Positions 26,304-34,026 of a stretch of DNA of 64,000 nucleotides are shown piece after piece. Origin of the DNA: Azospirillum baldaniorum. Lineage in GTDB: Bacteria; Pseudomonadota; Alphaproteobacteria; Azospirillales; Azospirillaceae. A program made the translations under genes and the position numbers. Numbering within the stretch: the stretch's first letter is position 1; every line of letters begins with the position of its first letter. The stretch lies in the NCBI RefSeq assembly GCF_003119195.2, contig NZ_CP022253.1:1072001-1136000 (forward strand), read 5' to 3'. The notes under the pieces were generated by a model, which worked only from the letters and a program-made list of their open reading frames with translations, did no database searches and was not told the origin of the DNA.

Positions 26304-26669
26304 ATGGGGTTGTTCGATTTTCTGAAAGTGACCGTCAAGGACGAGAAGAAGGCGGCGCCGCGCCGGCCCAACGCGTCCGCCGGCCCGTCGAACGTGATCG
26401 AGTTCGACGGCAAGAGCTTCCCCTTGGCCGGGGTCAGCCACAAAGGCTTCGTGGCGACCGGCTTCGACGGGTCCCTGATCCCCAGCCAGACCGCGCGCAT
26501 CACGCTGCGGGTCGACGACGCCTATGGCAAATTCAGCTTCGCCGCCACCGTGACCATCGAGGAGGTCAAGGGCGGATCGGTGTCCGGTGCCTGGAACATG
26601 CTGCCGCCGGAGGTCGAGGCGACCATCCGCAAGTACCTACAGATCCGCAAGCAGAAGACCGGAAAGTAA
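26304..26669 (+). CDS. small soluble protein, possibly PilZ-like beta fold (121 aa)
   Basis: N-terminus MGLFDFLKVTVKDEKK, then a beta-rich stretch around VIEFDGKSFPLAGVSHKGFVATGFDGSLIPSQ and ITLRVDDAYGKFSFAATVTIEE, ending in a helix. The pattern resembles a PilZ barrel, but the c-di-GMP motif RxxxR...D/NxSxxG is not seen, so a c-di-GMP role is not claimed. The start at 26304 follows GCGGGGGCGG. It is convergent with the polysaccharide deacetylase gene. Confidence 0.65.
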   Translation: MGLFDFLKVTVKDEKKAAPRRPNASAGPSNVIEFDGKSFPLAGVSHKGFVATGFDGSLIPSQTARITLRVDDAYGKFSFAATVTIEEVKGGSVSGAWNMLPPEVEATIRKYLQIRKQKTGK

Positions 26670-26699
26670 GGGGCACGGTCTCGACCGGGCGACCGCCGT

Positions 26700-28034
26700 T
26701 CAGTTGGCGGTGCGGAGCGTCGCGTCGCCGGCTTTCCCCACGGCCTTGACAGTGGCGTTCGCCCCGCCGTTCACCAAGGTCGGGGCCATGGCCGTGGCCG
26801 GCGTGGCGATCTGGTGCATCCGCTCGATCCATTCCGACAGGGTGACGAACTCGCAGCCCTTCGCGCGCATCGCGGCGATCACGCGGGGCAGGGCGTTGAG
26901 GGTGGACGGGTAGGTGGAGTGCAGCAGAAGCACGCTGCCGGTTCCCGCCTCGGTCTTCACATGCTGCACGATGCGGTCGGGGTCGCGGACCTGCCAGTCA
27001 CGGGTGTCCACCGTCCACAGGACCGGGCTCATGCTTTCCTCGCGGGCGATGGCCAGAAGGTCCGGCGTGTAGCGCCCATAGGGCGGCCGGAACAGCACCG
27101 GGTTGGCGCCGAATCCGCGCAGGATGCGGTTGGCCTCGGCGATCTCGTGGCGCTGCGCCTCGGGGTCCATGGCGCGCAGGTCGGCGTGCGTCAGGCTGTG
27201 GTTGCCGATCTCGTGCCCGGCGGCGATGAAGTCGCGGATCACCTCGCCCTGGTTCTCGGCGACGCTGGCGACCGGAAAATAGGTCGCGGGGATCTTTTCG
27301 CGGTTCAGCACGTCCAGGATCTGGCGGGTGACCACCCGGTGCGGCCCGTCGTCGAAGGTGAGGGCGCACAGGTTCCAGCCCTCCTCCTTCAGCGTCGCCG
27401 GCATGACGTCGAGCGCCGTGTCGGGAATCACCGCGCCCAGCCGGCCCTTGCGGCGCACCGACTTCTCGATGGCGGCCATGGTCCGGGCGGCTTCCGGGGG
27501 GTAGGTGATCGCGACGTCGGCCTTGACGTCCCCGCCAGGGCGGGGCGGGGCGAGTTGCGCGCTGTCGGCGGGCGGCCTGATCTCCGGTGCTTGGGGCGAT
27601 GCCTGAGACGGCGCGGGCAGGGGAGGCGCGGGCGGCGGCGCGGAGGGGGGCGAGTCGAGGACGAGGCAGCCGAAACCGGCGCCGAGCATGCGGCGGCACA
27701 GCGCCGTCACGTCCAGCCCCACCGGGGCAGTGGCCCGCAGGGCGACGCCCTCACCCTGGCGCCGCGCGTCGAGTGGAACGACCGCCGGGCTGAGGCCGTC
27801 CGCCAGATCGGGGGAACGGCGGCGCAGGCTGTCCCACGCCCACCAGGCATCCCCTTCCCTTTGGAAGAGGCCGAGTTGCAGCAGCGACGGCCCATCGGCG
27901 GCGCGGGCGACGCCATCCGGAAGGGCAATCACCATCCCCGCGGCCAGCGGCAACGCGAACAGGGAGGTGCGGAAGCGGCGCATGCCCGTGAGAAGGGAGG
28001 ACGTGAGGGAGCGTCCGTGTTCAGGCCGGTTCAC
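26700..28034 (-). CDS. secreted polysaccharide deacetylase (NodB domain)
   Basis: Hydrolyses N- or O-acetyl groups of a cell-surface or wall polysaccharide; target unknown. 444 residues with an N-terminal export signal (around FRTSLFALPLAAGMVIALPDGVARA), a Pro/Ala-rich linker near 130-170, and a C-terminal NodB domain. The catalytic/metal residues are D228-D229 in TFDDGPH and H279/H283 in HEIGNHSLTH, followed by FRPPYGR. The GTG at 28034 is chosen because GGAGGAGAAAC lies just before it. The first 150 residues do not match a domain I know. Confidence 0.85.
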   Translation of the reverse strand: MNRPEHGRSLTSSLLTGMRRFRTSLFALPLAAGMVIALPDGVARAADGPSLLQLGLFQREGDAWWAWDSLRRRSPDLADGLSPAVVPLDARRQGEGVALRATAPVGLDVTALCRRMLGAGFGCLVLDSPPSAPPPAPPLPAPSQASPQAPEIRPPADSAQLAPPRPGGDVKADVAITYPPEAARTMAAIEKSVRRKGRLGAVIPDTALDVMPATLKEEGWNLCALTFDDGPHRVVTRQILDVLNREKIPATYFPVASVAENQGEVIRDFIAAGHEIGNHSLTHADLRAMDPEAQRHEIAEANRILRGFGANPVLFRPPYGRYTPDLLAIAREESMSPVLWTVDTRDWQVRDPDRIVQHVKTEAGTGSVLLLHSTYPSTLNALPRVIAAMRAKGCEFVTLSEWIERMHQIATPATAMAPTLVNGGANATVKAVGKAGDATLRTAN

Positions 28035-28139
28035 ACGTTTCTCCTCCGGATCGTCGCCGTCGTCGAATACCACCCCTTCGGGATTAATTCAAACGGCGCG
28101 GTCTCCGTTGGTTTGCCCGCTCCGATCATCCCTTCGGGA

Positions 28140-28165
28140 GGAACCTTCCGTGTTCCGGCGCGGTT
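28140..28165 (+). promoter_or_regulatory. EcfG-type promoter upstream of the DUF2934 gene
   Basis: GGAACC, 15 bases, CGGTT, the same motif and spacing as at 16666. It is 89 bases before the ATG at 28254 and would also serve the HPF/cold-shock gene downstream. Confidence 0.6.
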
Positions 28166-28253
28166 GACGGGGAGCGCGCCCGGCCCAAAGGCCCCATCCC
28201 GCAGCGGGGTGGCGGGGGCGGCGCGGAACAAGAACGGACAGGAGGCAGCCCGG

Positions 28254-28547
28254 ATGGCGGATGATTTGGAAAGCCGGATCAGAGCGCGCGCTCACCAGAT
28301 CTGGGAGCGTGAAGGCCGTCCGGAGGATCGCGCCAAAGACCATTGGAAACTGGCGAGCGAGGAAATCGCCATCGAGGACAATTACCGGGACACCTTGCGC
28401 CCGAATCCGGCGCGCGGTCCCGACGACACCGCGGAACGGACCGAGCCGGTCGAACCCGTGCTGAGCATGGAGAGCCAGGGCGAGATGCCCGGCATCGCCG
28501 ACCAGGGCGAGGAATTCCGCATTCCCGGCCAGGCCCGCGACTCCTGA
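28254..28547 (+). CDS. DUF2934 domain protein (97 aa)
   Basis: Small hydrophilic protein. The N-terminal half fits DUF2934: ESRIRARAHQIWEREGRPEDRAKDHWKLA. The C-terminal half is acidic and likely disordered. Family function is unknown, but members are common in stress-linked gene groups of alphaproteobacteria. The ATG at 28254 follows GGACAGGAGG. It lies between an EcfG-like promoter and the HPF-like gene, 47 bases upstream of the latter. Confidence 0.82.
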   Translation: MADDLESRIRARAHQIWEREGRPEDRAKDHWKLASEEIAIEDNYRDTLRPNPARGPDDTAERTEPVEPVLSMESQGEMPGIADQGEEFRIPGQARDS

Positions 28548-28594
28548 CGGCGGCTCCCACCGCTTTCCTCACGTCGTGCTTAGAGAGGACCCCC

Positions 28595-29179
28595 ATGGAC
28601 ACGAACCTGGAAATCGCCTTCCACAACATGGACTCCCAGCCGGAGCTGGAGGCCTACATCCGCGAACGGGCGGAGAAGACGGAAAAGCTGTTCGACCGGC
28701 TGGTCGGCATGCGGGTCGCCGTGGAAGCCCAGCACCGCCAGCACAAGACCGGCAACGTCTTCGACGTCCATATCGAGCTGATGGTGCCGGGCCAGGACAT
28801 CGTGGTCAGCCGCAAGCCGAACAAGGCGAAGGAGCGCTACGCCAACCCCGACGCCCGCACCTCGATCCGCGACGCCTTCGAAGCCGCGGAGCGGCAGTTG
28901 AAGGAGTACAAGGACAAGATGCGCCGCGACGTGAAGGTCCATGATCCGGAGCAACCCGGCCGCGTTTCGCAACTCAACCCGACCGAGGATCACGGCTTCA
29001 TCACAACCAACACCGGGACGCAGCTCTATTTCCACCGGAACAGCTGCCTGAACGTCGACATGGACCAGCTCAAGACCGGCGATCCGGTGAAGTATGTGGA
29101 AACCACGGGCGACACCGGCCCGACCGCCTCCAAGGTCTGGCGGGCATCCGGGTCCGACACCGAATTGCGGGCCACCTGA
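28595..29179 (+). CDS. HPF/RaiA ribosome-associated domain fused to a cold-shock domain
   Basis: 194 residues. Residues 1-105 or so match the S30AE/HPF fold (EIAFHNMDSQPELEAYI, then the basic VSRKPNKAKERYANPDA), a domain that binds the 30S subunit and hibernates or protects ribosomes. From about 128 a cold-shock OB fold follows: VSQLNPTEDHGFITTN with an RNP-like HGFI, and LYFHRNSCL as the second RNP. Nucleic acid binding by both halves is expected. It follows the DUF2934 gene under an EcfG-like promoter and ends in a strong terminator, consistent with stress-induced ribosome protection. Confidence 0.9.
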   Translation: MDTNLEIAFHNMDSQPELEAYIRERAEKTEKLFDRLVGMRVAVEAQHRQHKTGNVFDVHIELMVPGQDIVVSRKPNKAKERYANPDARTSIRDAFEAAERQLKEYKDKMRRDVKVHDPEQPGRVSQLNPTEDHGFITTNTGTQLYFHRNSCLNVDMDQLKTGDPVKYVETTGDTGPTASKVWRASGSDTELRAT

Positions 29180-29183
29180 CGAG

Positions 29184-29214
29184 AAAGCCCCCGCCGATCG
29201 GCGGGGGCTTTTTC
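29184..29214 (+). terminator. terminator between HPF/CSD gene and L,D-transpeptidase gene
   Basis: AGCCCCCGCC pairs with GGCGGGGGCT around GATC, followed by TTTTTCTT on the plus strand. The preceding GAAA gives a weaker T tract on the minus strand, so it may work in both directions for the convergent genes. Confidence 0.9.
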
Positions 29215-29235
29215 TTGGAACGGATTTTTTTGGGT

Positions 29236-30468
29236 TCAGGCTCTCTGGGCCGGGGGCATCGGGTCGGCCGAGGTCGGACCGCTCGGGTCCGGTGCCGCGG
29301 CGGGGACGGGGTCCTCGTTCAGGTCGTAGATGTCCGGATGCAGGCGGACGGCGTCGCGGTCGTCCACCGTCGCGGTCCAGTAGACGAAGCGCACCGGCAC
29401 CGGCTGGGACAGCTTGATCCACTGCGGCTCCTGCCGGTCCAGCATGCGGTCGAGCCGCGCCGTCGAGACATGCTCGGTCGCCAGAAGCGCCTCGGCCATG
29501 CCGCGCGCGTCCTCCAGGCGGACGCAACCGGAGCTGACGGTGCGGATCTCGCGATCGAACAGCCGCGGCTCGTTAGTGCCGTGCAGATAGATGTTGTAGG
29601 GGTTGGTCATGTTGAACCGGTACCGGCCCAGCGCGTTGTGGTCGCCCGGCTGCTGGACGATCCGCACGCGGCGCGGCGAAACGTTGCGCCAGTCCACGAC
29701 GCCCGGCTCGACCGGGGCGCCGTCCAGATAGACCACCGCGTTGGCGATGCCCGGCGTGCCCTTGGCCCGCAGCAGAGGCAGCTTGTCCTCCTTCAGGACG
29801 GTCGGCGGCACGGTCCAGGTCGGGTTGACGATGACGTGGGTGATCTGGTCCTGGAGCAGCGGCGTCTCGCGCGACGGGCGCCCGACGATGGACCGCATGG
29901 TCAGCGCTTCCTCCCCGTCGCGGACCAGCGTTGTGGTCTGGCTGGGCAGGTTCACCAGGATCACGGTGTCCGGCGCGGTGTCGCGGAAGGCGCGCATGGA
30001 CAGCGCGCTGCGCCGCATCTGGGCGGCGGCCTCCTGCGGGCTGCGGTCCAGCGCCACCCGCGTGCCGCCGCCGACCAGCCCGTCGACCTTCATGCGCTGG
30101 CTGAACTGGAAGGCGCGCACCGCGGTGTCCACCTGCTCGTCGAACAGGTCGCCGCGCCGCGCCGCGTCGAGAAATCCCAGTTCCGCCAGCCTTTGGGTCA
30201 GCCGCTCGACGCGCTCGCCACTGGTTCCCTTCTTCAGGAGTGGTCCGGACCCGATGCGGGTGACGGGGCGCTCCGCCTCCGCCTCCAGCAGCGTGGCGGC
30301 GGCGTCCAGCCGGTCGGCCCAGCCGGTCAGCGTGTCGCCGTAGGGGGCCGCCTCGGCGGCGGCCGGGCTTGCGGCCGTACCGGCGATCACGGACAGCGCC
30401 AGCGTCAGCGCGGCCAGGACCGGCGCCGGGCGGCGTCGTTGGTCGGTAAGCGTCTGGGATGTGTGCAT
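29236..30468 (-). CDS. L,D-transpeptidase with peptidoglycan-binding domain (YcbB-like)
   Basis: Periplasmic enzyme that makes 3-3 or protein crosslinks in peptidoglycan. 410 residues with a signal peptide (VLAALTLALSVIAGTAASPAAA, cut near 39), a PG_binding_1 domain (about 80-145; LGFLDAARRGDLFDEQVDTAVRAFQ), and the YkuD catalytic domain with H296 in YLHGTN and nucleophile C315 in SSGCVRLED. The larger SHxxN-like loop resembles LdtD/YcbB rather than short Ldts. A Pro/Ala-rich tail follows. It is convergent with the HPF gene. Confidence 0.92.
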   Translation of the reverse strand: MHTSQTLTDQRRRPAPVLAALTLALSVIAGTAASPAAAEAAPYGDTLTGWADRLDAAATLLEAEAERPVTRIGSGPLLKKGTSGERVERLTQRLAELGFLDAARRGDLFDEQVDTAVRAFQFSQRMKVDGLVGGGTRVALDRSPQEAAAQMRRSALSMRAFRDTAPDTVILVNLPSQTTTLVRDGEEALTMRSIVGRPSRETPLLQDQITHVIVNPTWTVPPTVLKEDKLPLLRAKGTPGIANAVVYLDGAPVEPGVVDWRNVSPRRVRIVQQPGDHNALGRYRFNMTNPYNIYLHGTNEPRLFDREIRTVSSGCVRLEDARGMAEALLATEHVSTARLDRMLDRQEPQWIKLSQPVPVRFVYWTATVDDRDAVRLHPDIYDLNEDPVPAAAPDPSGPTSADPMPPAQRA

Positions 30469-30800
30469 GATCCGTCCTCGGCTGGCAGGTGGTCCGATCC
30501 CCTGTCCTTTCTATCGAATGTAGTACGTGGAGCCCCGTCCGGCGAGGCGGGGACGCGCGTTCCAGGGGTCGGGAAATCGGCGTACGGCCTCCGGCCAGGG
30601 GGCAACCAGTGCGGGTGAGGGCGCCGAGGGCCGATTTGTGACCGATTCGGGCCATTTTCGGGTTGATCCCGGCCAAGCCCTAGCCTATAGGGAATAGTCG
30701 TTCGCTATGACCACAATATTTTGGTCCTATCCGAACAATCCCTAGGGGGCCGTCCGGCGCTGGAACGGTGCGGCCCGACCACCAAAATGCATAGGGAGTG
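30469..30800. other. divergent intergenic region with an 18-base near-palindrome
   Basis: No gene seen in this 332-base gap between the leftward transpeptidase and the rightward DUF882 gene. It is AT-richer than average around 30690-30740. GACCACAATATTTTGGTC at 30709-30726 is almost a perfect palindrome centred on AATATT, and CCCTA/TAGGG repeats flank it. Either may be an operator for the DUF882 gene or simply promoter DNA. Confidence 0.55.
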
Positions 30801-31397
30801 ATGCTTTTGGGGAGTGACGACCGTGCCGCGCCGATGAATGGGCGCGAGACTGGCCGCCGTGGGTTTCTGACCTTCGCCGCCGCGACCCTGACCGCCTTGG
30901 CCGTTCCGGTCCTGGTGCCCGCCGTGCCGGCCCTTGCGGCCCCCCTGGCCGGCGGCGTCCGCCGTCTGGCCCTGCACAACATCAACACCAACGAACAGTT
31001 CAGCGGCGTCTATTGGGCCGATGGCGCCTACCGACCGGACGCGCTGAAGAGGCTGGACGTGCTGCTGCGCGATCATCGGGCCAAGCAGGTCGGCCGCTAC
31101 GACCCGCGCCTGTTCGACGTGCTGGCCCGCCTGCGCCAGACGCTGGACAGCGACGAGCCCTTCCGGGTCATCTGCGGCTACCGCTCGCGCCGCACCAACG
31201 CCATGGCCCGCCGCCGCTCGCGCGGGGTGGCGAAGGAAAGCTACCACACCCGCGGCATGGCCATCGACGTGATGCTGCCGGATGTCGAGTTGAAGGCCAT
31301 CGCCACCGCGGCCCGCGGCATGGAGGCCGGCGGCGTCGGCTATTACCCGCGCAGCGGCTTCGTGCACATCGACACCGGGCCGGTCCGCACCTGGTGA
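30801..31397 (+). CDS. Tat-exported DUF882 / M15-type peptidase
   Basis: Periplasmic metallopeptidase-like protein of about 198 residues in the DUF882 family, related to D-Ala-D-Ala carboxypeptidases of the VanY/M15 type. The twin-arginine signal is GRRGFLTFAAATLTALAVP. Zinc ligands are expected in SYHTRGMAIDVML (His and Asp) and GFVHID (His). Starts at GTG 30798, ATG 30801 or ATG 30834 are possible; AGGGAG lies just before 30801. It is divergent from the L,D-transpeptidase gene, so two wall enzymes share one upstream region. Confidence 0.88.
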   Translation: MLLGSDDRAAPMNGRETGRRGFLTFAAATLTALAVPVLVPAVPALAAPLAGGVRRLALHNINTNEQFSGVYWADGAYRPDALKRLDVLLRDHRAKQVGRYDPRLFDVLARLRQTLDSDEPFRVICGYRSRRTNAMARRRSRGVAKESYHTRGMAIDVMLPDVELKAIATAARGMEAGGVGYYPRSGFVHIDTGPVRTW

Positions 31398-31495
31398 CCT
31401 GCAGGCCCATGGTGGGATGACGCGTCGTCACAGGCGTCATAGGCGGACTTGCCGTACGCCCTGCTCCCGGCGCCTGCCCAGTCGGTAGGCACCCC

Positions 31496-31520
31496 GGAAC
31501 CATGGCCCGACGCGCCGGTT
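31496..31520 (+). promoter_or_regulatory. EcfG-type promoter upstream of the BaeRF gene
   Basis: GGAACC, 14 bases, CGGTT: GGAAC to TT spacing is 18, within the 18-19 range of the alphaproteobacterial general stress sigma factor. It is 49 bases before the ATG at 31570. Confidence 0.55.
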
Positions 31521-31569
31521 GCTCCAATCGGAATTCCCCGAACGAGCAACACGGAGGGCGACGAAGGCG

Positions 31570-32745
31570 ATGTTCTGCAAACACGATCTGGAACGACTCC
31601 TGACCGTCGATGCCGCCCCGGCGGTGTCCATCTTCCTGCCCACCCACATCGCCGGGCGCGACATCCGCCAAGACGTGATCCGGCTGCGCAACCTGCTCTC
31701 CAAGGCGCAGGACCAGCTGTGCGAGAAGCACGGCCTGCGCCGGCCCGACGCCGAGGCCTTCCTGAAACCGGCGTCCGACCTGCTGGAGCAGAACGAGTTC
31801 TGGCGCCATATGGACCGTGGTCTGGCCATCTTCCTGGCCAAGGGCGTATCGGCCATCCACCGCGTGCCCGTCGAACTGCCCGAGGAGGTGGTCGTCAACT
31901 CCCGCTTCACGCTGCGGCCGCTGCTGCCGCTGCTGGCGGACGACGGGGCCTTCATGATCCTGGCCGTCACCGCCGGGCGGGCCCGCCTGTTCTGCGCCAC
32001 GCGCCACGGCATCGCGGAGGAGGATGCCGACCTGCCGCAGGGTGTCGCGGAAATCCACGCCGAAACCAATTACGAGAACAACCTGCACTCGGCCCCGCCG
32101 GCCCGCCATGCCGACCGCACGGACCGCGGCGGCGTGTCGATGGTCAAGACGCACAACTTCGGCGAAGACCCCGAGGAACTGCGCAAGGCCCATCTCATCG
32201 AGTATCTCGGGCGGGTCGCCGGCCGCGCGCGCGATCACCTGAAACCGTTCCGTGGTCCGCTGGTGCTGGTGGCCGACGAGGAGATCCAGGGGCATCTGCG
32301 CAGGGATGCGCATCTTCAGGGGATGCTGGAAGAGGGGGTCGTGACGAACCCTGATGCCCTGGAGATCGACGATCTGCATCGACGCGCCTATGCGGTGGTC
32401 CGGCCGATGTTCGAATCGACGCGGCGAACGGCGGTGGAACGGTTCAATGCCCTCCATGGCGACCGCAACACGGCGGAGCGCACGACGACGCGGGCCGAGG
32501 ACGTGATGGTGGCGGCGCGCGAAGGGCGGGTCGGGGTTCTTCTGGTGGCCGAGAACGACAAGGTCTGGGGCCATTTCCGGGAGGACTATCACCGGGCCTT
32601 CCCGTTGCATCACGAGACGGACGGCGCCATCGACCTCGTCGAGGAGGCGGCCACCGAAACGCTGCTGCGCGGCGGTGAGGTGCATGTGGTGACCAAGGCG
32701 GAACTGCCGTCCGGTGCCTCGACCGCGGCGATCCTGCGTTTCTGA
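31570..32745 (+). CDS. bacterial archaeo-eukaryotic release factor-like protein (BaeRF family 3)
   Basis: Soluble 391-residue protein resembling BaeRF family 3, distant bacterial homologues of eRF1/aRF1. The N-terminal domain includes VSIFLPTHIAGRDIRQDVIRLRNLL, and the mid-region ARLFCATRHG and EYLGRVAGRARDHLKPF fits the family. The C-terminal domain has an L7Ae-like look (GRVGVLLVAENDKVWGHF). The role is unknown; a part in ribosome rescue has been proposed for such proteins. The start ATG at 31570 with GGAGGGCGACGAAGG upstream suits the EcfG-like promoter; an upstream ATG at 31519 would overlap that promoter. Confidence 0.8.
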   Translation: MFCKHDLERLLTVDAAPAVSIFLPTHIAGRDIRQDVIRLRNLLSKAQDQLCEKHGLRRPDAEAFLKPASDLLEQNEFWRHMDRGLAIFLAKGVSAIHRVPVELPEEVVVNSRFTLRPLLPLLADDGAFMILAVTAGRARLFCATRHGIAEEDADLPQGVAEIHAETNYENNLHSAPPARHADRTDRGGVSMVKTHNFGEDPEELRKAHLIEYLGRVAGRARDHLKPFRGPLVLVADEEIQGHLRRDAHLQGMLEEGVVTNPDALEIDDLHRRAYAVVRPMFESTRRTAVERFNALHGDRNTAERTTTRAEDVMVAAREGRVGVLLVAENDKVWGHFREDYHRAFPLHHETDGAIDLVEEAATETLLRGGEVHVVTKAELPSGASTAAILRF

Positions 32746-32815
32746 GTCCGGTGCCCTGGAGTTTTCCGGCAGGCGGGGTGGTGTCCGATGGCGCCGCCCC
32801 GCTGTCGTTCCGCCG

Positions 32816-33535
32816 TCAGGTGGACGCCTTGCTGGGTTTGCCGGTGGGCGCCTTTCCGGCGCGGTAGATGTCCGCCGGGTCCCAGACGGCGCCGTGACGC
32901 CGCCGCTTGCCGCCGGTCGTCGTCTCGGCCTTGGCGCGGGGCTTGACGGCGGCCTTCAGGACCGCCTTGCCGATCGGTGCCGCCGGGACGGCCTTCGGCG
33001 CCACCGGGGCCGTCAGCATGATCGCCTCGCGCGGGAAAGCCTTTGCCGGTATGGCGGCTGAGGACGCGGCTTCCATTGGCCCGTCATGCTCGTCCTCCCG
33101 TGCGTCATGCAGATGGGGGGACAGGGAACTCAACAGCGAGAGAAGCTCGTCGCCCACGCCCTCCGGTGCCGCCCGCCACAAGCGAAGCATGCGCGCCTCG
33201 CGGCGGCTGATCGAACTGTCGCTGATCCGGGCGCTGTCCGCTGCAGTCGTTTTTCCGACCGGGGCCTGCGGGTCGTCGTAACAATCGAAGAAAAAACTGA
33301 CGGGAACGTCGAGTACCTGCCCCAGGCGATAAAGCGTTCCGGCGGAAATGCGGTTGGAGCCCCGCTCATATTTCTGGACCTGCTGAAACGTCAGGCCGAT
33401 GGCTTCGCCCAGCTTCTCCTGACTCATTCCCAGCAAGGTGCGGCGCATGCGCACGCGCTGCCCGACATGAGCGTCGACCGACCAGGATTCGGGCGATCCG
33501 CGTCGCCCTCTTTTGCGTACCGCAGGTTCGCTCAT
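32816..33535 (-). CDS. XRE-family HTH transcriptional regulator with long C-terminal tail
   Basis: 239 residues. The Cro/C1-type helix-turn-helix lies at about 25-80: GQRVRMRRTLLGMSQEKLGEAIGLTFQQVQKYERGSNRISAGTL, the typical alphaproteobacterial arrangement. It is followed by VPVSFFFDC and a long Ala/Pro/Lys-rich tail that should be disordered. The start ATG at 33535 is chosen from the GGAG just upstream. The basic tail (KPRAKAETTTGGKRRRH) may add nonspecific DNA contact. Targets are unknown; it is divergent from the chemoreceptor gene at 34027. Confidence 0.88.
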   Translation of the reverse strand: MSEPAVRKRGRRGSPESWSVDAHVGQRVRMRRTLLGMSQEKLGEAIGLTFQQVQKYERGSNRISAGTLYRLGQVLDVPVSFFFDCYDDPQAPVGKTTAADSARISDSSISRREARMLRLWRAAPEGVGDELLSLLSSLSPHLHDAREDEHDGPMEAASSAAIPAKAFPREAIMLTAPVAPKAVPAAPIGKAVLKAAVKPRAKAETTTGGKRRRHGAVWDPADIYRAGKAPTGKPSKAST

Positions 33536-34026
33536 GGACCCGGAACTCCAATGCTTGCGAATAAATATGTAGGATTTGAGAATGTCGCTTGGATTGTTCA
33601 CACAGAACTTTTCAGCAGGCAAGGGGAATCTCTGAGATTACTGCGCCGATGCCATGACTTGGACAGGTACAATGGCATACTGACTCTCTGGCGCCCTTGC
33701 CGCGGCGGGATGCTGAAAACACTGATTGCGGTGTGGTGCCAGCATCGCGCGTGCCGGTTGCGCCGCCGGTCCGGCGGGATGGTTGGGAAACAAACGGAGA
33801 GAAACGGTGCGGCGCGCGTGCTGAATATGTCGAATTGTGGTGATTTGGCGCCCGCGGCTTGGTGTGGAAACACTTTGATAATCAAATTCGGATAGGTCGC
33901 ATGGGATAGAGTTCGCGCCACAGGCAGCGCCGGTCCGGCAGCATCGGGGCGGGGGTGCCGGTGGGCGGCGATGGTTGGCGGCGACGCTCCCCTGCGCCGC
34001 CGGATCGCAATCAAAGGATCAGGTCG
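33536..34026. other. divergent intergenic region upstream of chemoreceptor, no gene seen
   Basis: This 491-base gap is notably AT-richer than the genes around it, especially 33550-33620 and 33820-33900. It must hold the promoters of the XRE regulator and the chemoreceptor. No frame here has a convincing start, and no strong repeat or hairpin was noticed. Confidence 0.55.

Noticed and set aside
26304-26669. A PilZ c-di-GMP receptor
   Set aside because: The beta pattern is suggestive but the RxxxR and D/NxSxxG residues needed for c-di-GMP are not seen.
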